Of a DNA stretch of 47,337 nucleotides, positions 16,996 through 27,139 are shown piece after piece. Below the pieces are notes generated by a model. It ran no database searches. It was not told the origin of the DNA and worked only from the letters and a program-made list of their open reading frames with translations. The first letter of the stretch is position 1, and every line of letters begins with the position of its first letter. The stretch spans positions 1 through 47,337 of the forward strand of contig JAUXOF010000059.1 in the NCBI GenBank assembly GCA_030682405.1, read 5' to 3'. The stretch comes from Thermodesulfovibrionales bacterium (GTDB lineage: Bacteria; Nitrospirota; Thermodesulfovibrionia; Thermodesulfovibrionales; JdFR-86). Made by a program: the position numbers and the translations under genes.

Positions 16996-18276
16996 CTAAA
17001 ATATCTTTATCGTTCCGTACTGGCCGTCAAAACCGGGCGAGATATGGACATCCCCGGAGCGCATCTTCTCCACTGCCTCTTTAAGCCTGTCTCGTATCTC
17101 AGGGGAGGCTGCATCTCTTATGCCTGAAAGAGGAATATCCAGGAGTATCCTGAATTCGTTTCCCAATGCCTCAATCAATCTGAAGTACTCCTTCTGAACC
17201 TTCTTTGTGTTGACTCCCGCATCAAAAACCTCGGCCAATACCTCGGCAAACGGAATTATAGAGTAAAAAGGGGGCGCGGCCCCAGCGTCTATGGGCACAG
17301 CCCCTGCGGTTAGGGGCACAACCCCTGCGGCTATAGGCACAGGCACATCGGCAAGTTTTTCAACCCTGTGCATGACGCCCACGGTCAGCCTCTTGCCGCA
17401 CACAGGGCAAATATATTTGTGTTTTACGGTTTCATGAGGCGGCATACTCACCCCGCAGAGCCTGTGGCCGTCATAATGGTACTTGCCCTCCTCAGGGAAA
17501 AACTCTATAGTGCCGCCAAACCCCTGCCCTGTTTTTATAGCATTTGTTATCCCATGATATGAGATGTCCGTATCAAAGATATTGGCCTCCCTGCCTATCT
17601 TCGGGGGCGAATGCGCATCGGAGTTGGAAACGAGAGTGATAGAGTTGAGGCTCAAGAGCCTGCGGTTCATTGGCGGGTCGGATGAAAGCCCTGTCTCTAT
17701 GGCATGGATGTGAGGGGTCAGCTCTTCAAAGCATTCGTAAAGAGAGTCAAACCCGGAGTTTGAGCCTAACACGGAAAAATGCGGGGTCCACGCATGGGCC
17801 GGAATCATCATCGCCTCAGGGGAGGCGTCAAGGACAATCTCAAGGAGCCTCTTTGCGTCAAGCCCAAGTATCGGCCTTCCGTCAGCCGAGAGGTTGCCGA
17901 TTGCCGAAAGCCTCTTATTGATTGCCTCCGCCTCTTTAAACCCCGGAGCAAGCAGTATGGAATGGACTTTCCTAACCCTTCCGTTTTTGCTGTAAATAGA
18001 GCTTATCTCCGCGGTGAGCATGAAAAGGACATCAGCCTTGCACGAGGAAGGCACGTCAGGCGGCTCGTACCGCGTCTTAAGCCTGTAAAGCCCTGCTGAT
18101 GCCGGCTCAAGCTTTTCCTTCAACTCCTCCATCCACAAAGGATGGGTGAAGTCGCCGGTGCCGATAACCCCTATGCCCTTAATCTGCGCCCATCTGAAAA
18201 GCCCCTCAGGGCACATGTCCTTGCTTGTTGCGCGCGAGTGCTTGGAGTGGATGTGGAGGTCGGCTATGAACCTCAT
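16996..18276 (-). CDS. Endonuclease Q family protein (PHP domain)
   Basis: The 426-aa product begins MRFIADLHIHSKHSRATSK, the metal-binding PHP signature. It continues with VIGTGDFTHPLW, MLTAEISSIYSKNG, PAHAWTPHFSVLGS and SNSDAHSPPKIGREAN, all typical of EndoQ (TIGR00375-like). It has a zinc-finger-like CPVCGKRLTVGVMHRVEKLAD and a C-terminal helical domain. EndoQ cuts DNA 5' of deaminated bases such as uracil and hypoxanthine. Residues about 312-332, at the junction of zinc finger and C-terminal domain, are encoded by three 21-bp GC-rich repeat units (VPIAAGVVPLTAGAVPIDAG). The last 95 codons are duplicated at 1655-1939. It is the last gene of the cysES-metK-ahcY run, 52 nt after ahcY. In 16851-16995 only a short frame ending RIKEMMKEAEAA is visible, of unknown origin. 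Confidence 0.85.
   Translation of the reverse strand: MRFIADLHIHSKHSRATSKDMCPEGLFRWAQIKGIGVIGTGDFTHPLWMEELKEKLEPASAGLYRLKTRYEPPDVPSSCKADVLFMLTAEISSIYSKNGRVRKVHSILLAPGFKEAEAINKRLSAIGNLSADGRPILGLDAKRLLEIVLDASPEAMMIPAHAWTPHFSVLGSNSGFDSLYECFEELTPHIHAIETGLSSDPPMNRRLLSLNSITLVSNSDAHSPPKIGREANIFDTDISYHGITNAIKTGQGFGGTIEFFPEEGKYHYDGHRLCGVSMPPHETVKHKYICPVCGKRLTVGVMHRVEKLADVPVPIAAGVVPLTAGAVPIDAGAAPPFYSIIPFAEVLAEVFDAGVNTKKVQKEYFRLIEALGNEFRILLDIPLSGIRDAASPEIRDRLKEAVEKMRSGDVHISPGFDGQYGTIKIF
17280..17342. repeat. Three 21-bp GC-rich repeat units inside endoQ
   Basis: Units 17280-17300, 17301-17321 and 17322-17342 share the plan CCCC-TGCGG-N-AGGGGCACA. Because 21 is a multiple of three, the frame is kept and a Pro/Ala/Gly/Val-rich linker is made. 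The units resemble the intergenic palindromes at 4411-4448 and 35685-35719. Confidence 0.75.
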
Positions 18277-18328
18277 TTATAGTGAGTAAACCTGCGGGTA
18301 GACCTGCACATGGAAAGGGGGACGGTTA

Positions 18329-20754
<2,426 letters not shown>

Positions 20755-20793
20755 ACCGCCTCCCTCTAAAATCTCTGATTTGGATTCGTTGCC

Positions 20794-20851
20794 TCGGTAC
20801 CCGCTTCCGGCGTTTGGAAACAGACACCGATAACAAGAAACTATAATTTTA
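20794..20851 (-). promoter_or_regulatory. Structured metK leader with a putative -10 box
   Basis: On the minus strand TAAAAT (20851-20846) could serve as a -10 box, placing the transcript start near 20839. The following RNA can fold with an outer stem UCGGU/ACCGA, a 4x4 internal loop and an inner 6-bp stem GUUUCC/GGAAGC capped by AAACGCC (20831-20794). It matches no SAM riboswitch class I can recognise, so a regulatory role is speculative. Confidence 0.3.
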
Positions 20852-20919
20852 CACTAATCCTGCTTTAAATTCCAGCCACCCGGCAAAAATGTCTCCAGTC
20901 AAAAGCGGCATGGTTTAGC

Positions 20920-23079
20920 TTATCTTCCGGCAGCGCCGCTTCCTACCTTGACCTTCCAGAGCGTGCAGTCTTTTTTGTCCTCGAGTATTATGCCTTTTTC
21001 CTCAAGCCCTTTTCTTATTTCATCGGCCCTCGCCCAGTCTTTCCTTTCCCTTGCCTCCTGCCGCTCATTTATCATATCAAGTATATCTTTTTCCGAAAGC
21101 CCTATCCTTTTCGTCCTCATAGAAGCCAAGGCCCACTCGGAAGGGGTTCTTGTAAAAACATTAAGCACGCCGGATGTCTCGCTGAGGGGTTCCTTCACGG
21201 CCCGGAGGAGTTCCACTGCCTCTTTTCCCGACGGCGAAGTGTCAAGAAACCTGTTTATCTCCCTGATAAGCTCGAATATATGGCCCACTGCAAGGGCGGT
21301 ATTGAAATCATCGTCCATTGCCTCCTCAAACCTTGCGCTATAAGAGGAAAGGGCCTTAGAGAGCGCCTCCCGCCCGTCGGCCTCCGTAGCTTCTTTTCCG
21401 TGCGAGGCGTGGGCGTCCTTGCCTGTCGAAAGAAAGTCGTCAATCCTTGAGACGGTCGTATAGTACCTGTCCAAAGAGGCCTCTGCCTCCCTTAACTGTT
21501 CGTCCGAGAACTCTATCGGGCTTCTGTAATGGGTGCCGAGCAGGAAGAACCGCACAGCCTCGGAGTCGAATTTATCAAGTATCTCCTCTATGGTGAAGAA
21601 GTTGCCGAGGGATTTGGACATCTTCTCCTTATCTACGGTTATGAACCCGTTATGAACCCAGTATCTGACAAAGGGCTTTCCCGTGTATGCCTCGGACTGG
21701 GCTATCTCGTTTTCGTGGTGCGGGAATATGAGGTCGGCCCCGCCGCCGTGGATGTCAAAGGTCTCGCCGAGATGCTTTATGGCCATGGCCGAGCACTCGA
21801 CGTGCCACCCCGGCCTACCCGGCCCCCAAGGGCTTTCCCATGAAGGCTCGCCCTCTTTTGATGCCTTCCAGAGCGCAAAATCCATCGGGTCCCTTTTCCT
21901 TTTGTCCACATCCACCCTTGCGCCGGCAAGCATGTCGGACTTTTCCCTGCCGGAGAGCTTTCCGTAATCGCGGAACTCGGCCACCTCAAAATAAACGTCT
22001 CCGTCCACGGTGTATGCGTAGCCCTTGTTTATGAGGCCCTTTACGATTTCTATTATTTCGGGGATATGCTCCGTTGCCTTCGGCTCCATGTCAGCAGGCT
22101 CAACCCCAAGCCTTTCCATGTCCTCCGAATATTTCCGGGTGTATTTGCGGGCGACCTCGTCCCAGCCGATGCCTTCCTTTTGCGCCCTGTTTATAATCTT
22201 GTCGTCTATGTCCGTAAAGTTCTTGACGAATTTTACCTTAAACCCTTTGTAGGCCAGATACCGCCTTATAACGTCAAAAACTATCGCGCTCCTTGCATGG
22301 CCTATGTGGCAGTTGTCATAGACGGTAACGCCGCAGGCGTATATGCCCACCCTGCCGGGTTCAAGCGGCTGGAAATCCTCTTTCTTTCCGGTAAGCGTGT
22401 TATATATCTTCATCCTGCTTTTCCTGCCCTGAAGCCTTTCCATTTCATTTGACAGCTCGGAGATATGTGCCTCAATCGCCCGAAACCTCTCCTCAACCGG
22501 GTCCGGAAAGTGAACATGGTCAAGCACCTCACGAGGCCCCTCATCCTCGACCCTCACAACCTTCCTTTTTATCACCCTGCCCGGCACTCCGACCACTATG
22601 GAATAATCAGGCACAGGCCGGAGCACAACAGAGTTAGCGCCTATTTTAGCATAATCCCCAATCCTGATAGCCCCGAGTATCTTTGCGCCTGTTCCCACCA
22701 CCACGCCCCTGCCCAGCGTCGGATGCCTTTTGCCCTTTTCCTTACCCGTTCCTCCTAAGGTGACGCCCTGATAAAGAAGGCAGCCCTCGCCTATCTCCGC
22801 TGTCTCTCCTATGACCACGCCCATCCCGTGGTCTATGAAAAAACCCGGGCCTATCTTAGCTCCGGGGTGTATCTCTATGCCTGTGAGGAACCTGCCTATA
22901 TGCGAAAGAAGCCGGGGGATGAAAGGTATCTTCCACTTCCACAGGATGTGGTTTATCCTGTGAAGGAATATGGCATGGAAGCCCGGATAGGCAAGCGCCA
23001 CCTCGATGCCTCCTCTTACAGCAGGGTCTTTCTCAAACACCGCCCTGTAGTCCCGCCTTATATCGGACCAGAAACCCAT
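20920..23079 (-). CDS. cysE-cysS: Fused serine O-acetyltransferase / cysteinyl-tRNA synthetase
   Basis: One uninterrupted 719-codon frame encodes both enzymes. Residues 1 to about 222 are a full Cys[21 protein letters not shown], the hexapeptide-repeat helix with [39 protein letters not shown] and the usual DHVHFPDPV tail. Residues 223-719 are a full class I Cys[14 protein letters not shown], zinc Cys in [13 protein letters not shown] in [23 protein letters not shown] and KMSKS. CysE makes O-acetylserine, the precursor of cysteine; CysS charges cysteine to its tRNA. The two genes are often neighbours, but here no stop separates them. An ATG at 22413 with AGGAAA upstream could also start a free CysS. 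The longer frame upstream of 23079 lies over the divergent HEAT gene and is not used. TATAAT lies 6 nt before the start, suggesting a leaderless mRNA. Confidence 0.93.
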   Translation of the reverse strand: MGFWSDIRRDYRAVFEKDPAVRGGIEVALAYPGFHAIFLHRINHILWKWKIPFIPRLLSHIGRFLTGIEIHPGAKIGPGFFIDHGMGVVIGETAEIGEGCLLYQGVTLGGTGKEKGKRHPTLGRGVVVGTGAKILGAIRIGDYAKIGANSVVLRPVPDYSIVVGVPGRVIKRKVVRVEDEGPREVLDHVHFPDPVEERFRAIEAHISELSNEMERLQGRKSRMKIYNTLTGKKEDFQPLEPGRVGIYACGVTVYDNCHIGHARSAIVFDVIRRYLAYKGFKVKFVKNFTDIDDKIINRAQKEGIGWDEVARKYTRKYSEDMERLGVEPADMEPKATEHIPEIIEIVKGLINKGYAYTVDGDVYFEVAEFRDYGKLSGREKSDMLAGARVDVDKRKRDPMDFALWKASKEGEPSWESPWGPGRPGWHVECSAMAIKHLGETFDIHGGGADLIFPHHENEIAQSEAYTGKPFVRYWVHNGFITVDKEKMSKSLGNFFTIEEILDKFDSEAVRFFLLGTHYRSPIEFSDEQLREAEASLDRYYTTVSRIDDFLSTGKDAHASHGKEATEADGREALSKALSSYSARFEEAMDDDFNTALAVGHIFELIREINRFLDTSPSGKEAVELLRAVKEPLSETSGVLNVFTRTPSEWALASMRTKRIGLSEKDILDMINERQEARERKDWARADEIRKGLEEKGIILEDKKDCTLWKVKVGSGAAGR

Positions 23080-23085
23080 TAAATA

Positions 23086-23091
23086 ATTATA
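23086..23091 (-). promoter_or_regulatory. Perfect -10 box for cysE-cysS, leaderless arrangement
   Basis: TATAAT on the minus strand ends 6 nt before the ATG at 23079, with no ribosome site in between. Transcription would begin at or next to the start codon. No good -35 box is visible. Confidence 0.45.
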
Positions 23092-23102
23092 CAATAAACC
23101 TG

Positions 23103-23111
23103 TGATATTAT
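23103..23111 (+). promoter_or_regulatory. Extended -10 box for the HEAT-repeat gene
   Basis: TG-A-TATTAT is an extended -10 motif ending 7 nt before the ATG at 23119, again with no ribosome site. It overlaps the cysE-cysS promoter region in a 39-bp divergent gap. Confidence 0.45.
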
Positions 23112-23118
23112 ACGGTTT

Positions 23119-23538
23119 ATGAGCGATTCGCCGGACATCCCTAAAAACCCGCCTGAGGACATGCCCTCCATGATAGCAGACCACATGGAGGCGGGATTCC
23201 TTGAAAACATCATAGACATGTTCAAGCACGACAGCGGGCTTTTCTTGCTGCTTGGACAACTGATGGCTGACGAACGAGGCAGGGTGAGGCTCGGCGCCGT
23301 TGCCCTTGTCGAGGAACTTAAAGAAGAATACGGCAATGAGATTATTAAGGCAATCCCTCATATAGGCAAACTTTTAAAGGACCCCGCGCCTGTCATCAGG
23401 GCGGATGCGGCATACCTTCTTGGGATTATCGGCTCAAAAGACGCCTTCCCTTATCTGACGGATGCCTTAAGCGATGAAAACAGGCTTGTGCGTCAAACGG
23501 TCTCAGAGACCATAGAGGATATGTCAGGTACGGGATAA
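23119..23538 (+). CDS. Small HEAT-repeat protein
   Basis: The 139-aa protein has two or three helical repeats of HEAT type ([53 protein letters not shown]). Such repeats form protein-interaction scaffolds; the specific partner is unknown. It is transcribed divergently from cysE-cysS with only 39 bp between starts. A diverged copy of its last codons occurs at 25302-25343, suggesting that a second HEAT gene once stood downstream. Confidence 0.75.
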   Translation: MSDSPDIPKNPPEDMPSMIADHMEAGFLENIIDMFKHDSGLFLLLGQLMADERGRVRLGAVALVEELKEEYGNEIIKAIPHIGKLLKDPAPVIRADAAYLLGIIGSKDAFPYLTDALSDENRLVRQTVSETIEDMSGTG

Positions 23539-23548
23539 AGACCGGCTG

Positions 23549-23827
23549 TCAGGCCGCCTTTTGAATTTCTTTGGCCTCGTACTCGGGAAACATTATGATA
23601 GCCGGATGGATGTCAAAAGCCCTCGCTATGCGCTCTACGCGTTTCTTGCCTATTTCCACCCTGTCGTTTTCCAAAAGGCTGATATTGGACGCGCTGATGC
23701 CCGTCCGCTTGGCAAGCCCCTCCTGCGTCCAGCCCTTTAATTCACGAAGCATGCGTATGACCTCGCCGGTCGTGAGTTTTGCATGAGGTTTTGCCGGCGC
23801 AAATTCGGCCTGTCTACGAATTCCCAT
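23549..23827 (-). CDS. XRE-family antitoxin, HigA-like
   Basis: The 92-aa protein contains a classic helix-turn-helix (about residues 20-75): GEVIRMLRELKGWTQEGLAKRTGISASNISLLENDRVEIGKK split over the usual five helices. It lies 8 nt after a RelE/HigB-type toxin gene on the same strand, the toxin-first order typical of higBA. It should neutralise the toxin and repress the shared promoter at 24117-24145. Confidence 0.82.
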   Translation of the reverse strand: MGIRRQAEFAPAKPHAKLTTGEVIRMLRELKGWTQEGLAKRTGISASNISLLENDRVEIGKKRVERIARAFDIHPAIIMFPEYEAKEIQKAA

Positions 23828-23835
23828 AAGTCCTC

Positions 23836-24108
23836 CTAATCTTCGTGCGGCGTTATTTCCAAAACATAAACGGTAACGGTGTCCCGCTCTACCTTATAGA
23901 TTACCCTGTATTGCAAGCTCAGGCGCGATGAACGCTGACCCTTGCGTTTGCCCTTCAGTTTCTCGTCATGAAACCCCGGAAACTCTCTCGCTTTCTCCGG
24001 CCCGTGCCTGAAAACAATATCCTTCCAGAGTTCGTATTTCTTAACTACCGCTACCGGAAGCCTGCGGCATATCCTCCCGATGTCCCGATGCTCTTTGATA
24101 TGCCACAT
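23836..24108 (-). CDS. RelE/HigB-type toxin
   Basis: The 90-aa basic protein has the RelE-superfamily pattern: an N-terminal helix pair, a central lysine-rich stretch (DEKLKGKRKGQRSSRLSLQYRVIYKVE) and a final strand VTVYVLEITPHED. These toxins cut mRNA at the ribosome. Arg and Lys residues are available in the expected catalytic strands, but their roles are not assignable here. It is the first gene of the pair, with a 17-bp-spaced sigma70 promoter whose start point is predicted at the start codon. Confidence 0.82.
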   Translation of the reverse strand: MWHIKEHRDIGRICRRLPVAVVKKYELWKDIVFRHGPEKAREFPGFHDEKLKGKRKGQRSSRLSLQYRVIYKVERDTVTVYVLEITPHED

Positions 24109-24116
24109 TATTAAAT

Positions 24117-24145
24117 ATAATAAGTTATCAGTATTAATAAGTCAA
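24117..24145 (-). promoter_or_regulatory. Toxin-antitoxin promoter and probable operator
   Basis: TTGACT (24145-24140) and TATTAT (24122-24117) are separated by exactly 17 bp, and the -10 box is 8 nt from the ATG. The spacer TATTAATACTGATAACT together with the -10 box forms an imperfect AT-rich palindrome that could bind the HigA-like protein. Confidence 0.65.
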
Positions 24146-24281
24146 GGGACTTGGGGCGGGAGATTTTTGTCCGGCGAGGCTTGACTTTTACACTTAATGG
24201 AAGCTTAAGGCGCGGGGGGCAATCAGCATGAATAAAAAATGCATCAGCGTAATTCCCCGTCGCCTTGATTGAATTGTTAAA

Positions 24282-25121
24282 TCAGCCTTCATTTGTATTT
24301 TTATGTGAGCTTGCCTCTGATGATTCCGATTCAGAGGATAATAATTCAGGAGAAGTTTCCTCAGCACTGTTTTCTTTTTTAGTTCGCAATAATTTACGTG
24401 CTACTTTTTGAACTTTTTTCTTTGCAATATCAGCCTTTTCACCTTCTATTACTTCGCGTTTTAAGACGTCTTGTATCAAAACATTACGTAAATCGTCGAT
24501 TGGAACTTTTACGTCTGGTGTAATTCTTCTAAGCTCTTTTCTTATTGCCTGTAATACGGTGTCACTTAGGATAAGTGCCCCCAAGTAAAATTTATTAGTA
24601 GCCTGAATCTGGTCATGGTAGGCATAAAGACCAGATTTGATCATACTCTCTTTGGTAAGCAGGAAAAGGTTTTCCAGATGGGTTTCGTTCTTAAAATTGA
24701 GGGTGAGCAAATCGATATCTAATACCATCTCAAAATCAATTGGCTTTGAAAATATTACCTTAAAAACCTTCCAGTTATTGGCATTAGTAAGAGCAACCCA
24801 TTCAATGCCCTTATTTGAAGCATAATCGACTGCTTGTTTAATATGGCTGTCTTTCAAATCAATGCCAACCGCCTTAACCTCAATCAGCATTTGAAATTTG
24901 CCTTCTATTTTTGTCGCTAAATCACAATAAGTGCCACGGATAGCAAGTTCCTTTGTAACTTCACTGTATTTGTCATATCCAAATAATTCAGCCATCATAT
25001 CGGTGACAATCATTGAGGTATCAGATTCATTTGCATCCCGAGCCTTTGCCGCGGAAATAATCGGCTGGAATCGTTTCAGACCAAAAGATAATCTGTCAGC
25101 GATTTTGTTAGGAATAGCCAT
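24282..25121 (-). CDS. Orphan PD-(D/E)XK nuclease, HsdR N-terminal-domain-like
   Basis: The start is the ATG at 25121 with AAGGAGG 8 nt upstream; the frame continues 33 codons further into the transposase-like remnant, which is not part of the gene. The 279-aa product has the nuclease core YSEVTKELAIRGTYCDLA...FQMLIEVKAVG, with an Asp followed by IExK, then HIKQAVDYASNKGIEWVALTNANNWKVF. This is typical of type I restriction R-subunit N-terminal domains and type IV-like restriction proteins. The C-terminal 60 residues are basic, then Ser/Glu-rich and probably disordered. No helicase, methylase or specificity gene is nearby. It is AT-rich and so probably acquired. It could be a stand-alone defence nuclease. 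In 24109-24281, apart from the toxin promoter, I see nothing. Confidence 0.72.
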   Translation of the reverse strand: MAIPNKIADRLSFGLKRFQPIISAAKARDANESDTSMIVTDMMAELFGYDKYSEVTKELAIRGTYCDLATKIEGKFQMLIEVKAVGIDLKDSHIKQAVDYASNKGIEWVALTNANNWKVFKVIFSKPIDFEMVLDIDLLTLNFKNETHLENLFLLTKESMIKSGLYAYHDQIQATNKFYLGALILSDTVLQAIRKELRRITPDVKVPIDDLRNVLIQDVLKREVIEGEKADIAKKKVQKVARKLLRTKKENSAEETSPELLSSESESSEASSHKNTNEG

Positions 25122-25165
25122 TATGTGTCCTCCTTTTAATTGGACTGACCCCTTCCTTAATTGTT

Positions 25166-25298
25166 GAAGCAGGAAGGACTCCAGTTGCATTATCTTAAGC
25201 AGCCGCCTCCTTCCTGTCAAGATTTTTCTGCTGTAATGACAAGGACATCTCCCCTACTGTCCTCATTTGACCGAACCAGCCCGGGGTTGACCAGTTCC
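25166..25298 (-). pseudogene. Transposase-like C-terminal remnant, copy 2
   Basis: On the minus strand 25231-25166 matches 11579-11644 over 66 bp without gaps (five mismatches), ending QKNLDRKEAAA and TAA. 25298-25257 matches 11456-11496 with one extra base. The 82-bp middle of copy 1 is reduced to 25 bp. The extra base shifts the frame, so this copy is broken. It sits directly upstream of the nuclease gene, as copy 1 does for the helicase-nuclease. Confidence 0.7.
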
Positions 25299-25301
25299 TT
25301 T

Positions 25302-25343
25302 GGTTTCAGAGACCATGGAGGATATGTCAGTCCCGGTATAAAA
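25302..25343 (+). pseudogene. Remnant of a HEAT-gene 3' end
   Basis: Aligned with 23499-23540 there are about seven differences in 42 bp. Translated in the same frame it reads LVSETMEDMSVPV and stop, against [13 protein letters not shown] and stop in the intact gene. The coding-like substitutions suggest the end of a second HEAT gene. Confidence 0.6.
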
Positions 25344-25415
25344 CGCCTGGGGGCTGTTTTTATATAGGCTTCAACTTCAAGTTAAATATGATATTATTGG
25401 AGTTAAGGGCATATA

Positions 25416-25444
25416 TTACAAGAAAATATAAGAGATGGTATAAT
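25416..25444 (+). promoter_or_regulatory. Sigma70-like promoter of the gsp operon
   Basis: TTACAA (25416-25421) and a perfect TATAAT (25439-25444) are separated by 17 bp. The predicted start point is about 12 nt before the gspE ATG. Confidence 0.65.
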
Positions 25445-25462
25445 AGCGCAGGGATTGACACC

Positions 25463-27139
25463 ATGAAAAAGATAGGTCAGATTTTACTGGGGCTCGGGTA
25501 CGTAGAAGCGGCCGACATAGAGAAGGCCATCGAGGTGCAGAGGGCCGAAGGCGGCAAAAGAAAGTTAGGAGAGATATTGAAGGAGTCACTGCTGAGGGAA
25601 GAGCAACTGCTCAATGCGCTTTCAATCCAGTACGATATACCGTTAATCCATGAGGCCGAGTTTCCAAAAACACTGCCTGTTGAAAAAATCTCCTTCGGCT
25701 TCCTCAAGGAGAATCTCATGCTGCCTTTAAGCATCTCCGGCAATACGCTGAATCTGGCGATAAACGACCCTACAAAGACCGAGGCCGTTGACAACATCAG
25801 GGCGTCATTGGGTTATGAGACAAAGCTCTTTCTTGCACGGGCGGTTTCAATCATGAACCATCTGGAAATACTCAACGCATCAAGGGACGCCGTAATGCAA
25901 AGGGTCATAGAGGGAGCAACCGAAGAGGAGGAGATTCATACGGCAGAGGCCGTGGGGGAGATAAGCCACCTGAGGGACCTTGCACAGGAGAAGGGCATAA
26001 TACAGCTTGTCAACCTGATTGTGGGAAATGCCGTAAAGGACAAGGCAAGCGATATCCACGTAGAGCCTGAGGAGACCGCCGTAAAAATCAGATACAGGAT
26101 TGACGGCTTACTGTATGAAAAGGAGATGCTTCCCATAAAGATGCAGGCCGCCCTTTCCTCAAGGATAAAGCTGCTGTCGCAGATGAACATTGCGGAACGA
26201 AGGCTGCCTCAGGACGGCAGGATACGGGGGAGGTTCGGAGGCAAGGAGATAGACATCAGGGTCTCCACAATACCCACCATATACGGCGAGGGCATCGTGA
26301 TGAGGCTCTTGGACAGGGAGGCCTCCTTCATCAGCCTTGAAGAACTCGGGTTTGACGATGTACTGTTCGGAAAATACGGGGGCCTCATAAAAAAGCCCTA
26401 TGGAATGATACTGATTACCGGCCCCACGGGAAGCGGAAAGACCACCACGCTTTACGCCTCCTTAGAAAAGATAAATTCCCCGGACAAAAAGATAATCACC
26501 ATAGAGGAGCCTGTGGAATATCTCTTGGGGGGCATCAACCAGATTCAGGTAAAGCCCAAAATAGGCCTGTCGTTTGCAAACGGGCTGAGGCACATAGTAA
26601 GGCAGGACCCGGACATCATAATGGTCGGCGAGATACGGGACATCGAGACCGCAAGCATATCCATCCATGCCGCCCTGACAGGGCACCTTCTGTTCAGCAC
26701 CCTTCATACAAACGACGCATCCACCGCAATCACCCGTCTGGTAGACATGGGCGTTGAGAACTACCTCGTTTCCTCCACCCTCATAGGCGTCATTGCCCAG
26801 AGGCTTGTACGGAGGATATGCCCTAATTGCAAGGAACCCTACACCGTTACGGACGACGTACGGGCCGAATTCGGCTTTGATGTCGGACAGGTGTGGAGGG
26901 GACGCGGATGCGACAACTGCCTCGGAACCGGATATCGCGGCAGAATCGCCATATTCGAAATCCTCGTGATAGACGACGATATACGGAAGCTTATCATGAG
27001 CAAGGCCACTTCACGCGAGATAAAAGAAAAGGCCGCATCCAGCGGCATGAGGACACTGAGGCAGGACGGACTCGTGAAGGTCAAAAAGGGCATTACCAGC
27101 GTGGATGAGGTCTTCAGGGTAACGCAGGTGGAACTATGA
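25463..27139 (+). CDS. gspE: Type II secretion ATPase GspE
   Basis: I chose ATG 25463 (MKKIGQILLGLGYV), where the N-terminal GspE domain begins; the frame open from 25388 overlaps the promoter. The 558-aa protein has an MshEN-type N-terminal region (to about residue 150), a PAS-like linker domain, Walker A GPTGSGKTT, the Asp box EEPVEY, Walker B IIMVGEIRDIET, and the His box LFSTLHTNDA. A tetracysteine zinc element (CPNC...CDNC) comes near the C-terminus. It powers pseudopilus assembly at the inner membrane. A PilB role cannot be excluded by sequence alone, but the following gspK, L, M, C and D genes point to secretion. Confidence 0.93.
   Translation: MKKIGQILLGLGYVEAADIEKAIEVQRAEGGKRKLGEILKESLLREEQLLNALSIQYDIPLIHEAEFPKTLPVEKISFGFLKENLMLPLSISGNTLNLAINDPTKTEAVDNIRASLGYETKLFLARAVSIMNHLEILNASRDAVMQRVIEGATEEEEIHTAEAVGEISHLRDLAQEKGIIQLVNLIVGNAVKDKASDIHVEPEETAVKIRYRIDGLLYEKEMLPIKMQAALSSRIKLLSQMNIAERRLPQDGRIRGRFGGKEIDIRVSTIPTIYGEGIVMRLLDREASFISLEELGFDDVLFGKYGGLIKKPYGMILITGPTGSGKTTTLYASLEKINSPDKKIITIEEPVEYLLGGINQIQVKPKIGLSFANGLRHIVRQDPDIIMVGEIRDIETASISIHAALTGHLLFSTLHTNDASTAITRLVDMGVENYLVSSTLIGVIAQRLVRRICPNCKEPYTVTDDVRAEFGFDVGQVWRGRGCDNCLGTGYRGRIAIFEILVIDDDIRKLIMSKATSREIKEKAASSGMRTLRQDGLVKVKKGITSVDEVFRVTQVEL

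Noticed and set aside
20755-20919. A known SAM riboswitch upstream of metK
   Set aside because: I could not match the conserved cores of the SAM aptamers I know; only a generic hairpin is claimed.
23080-23361. A 94-codon N-terminal extension of the cysE-cysS frame
   Set aside because: It runs antisense through the HEAT gene, matches no CysE, and the good start and -10 box are at 23079-23091.
25122-25220. A 33-codon N-terminal extension of the HsdR-like nuclease
   Set aside because: It translates the transposase-like remnant in another frame; AAGGAGG marks the ATG at 25121.
23499-25343. The flanking HEAT-tail copies as a simple target-site duplication
   Set aside because: At 42 bp with about seven mismatches that preserve the protein frame, a diverged paralogue tail explains it better.
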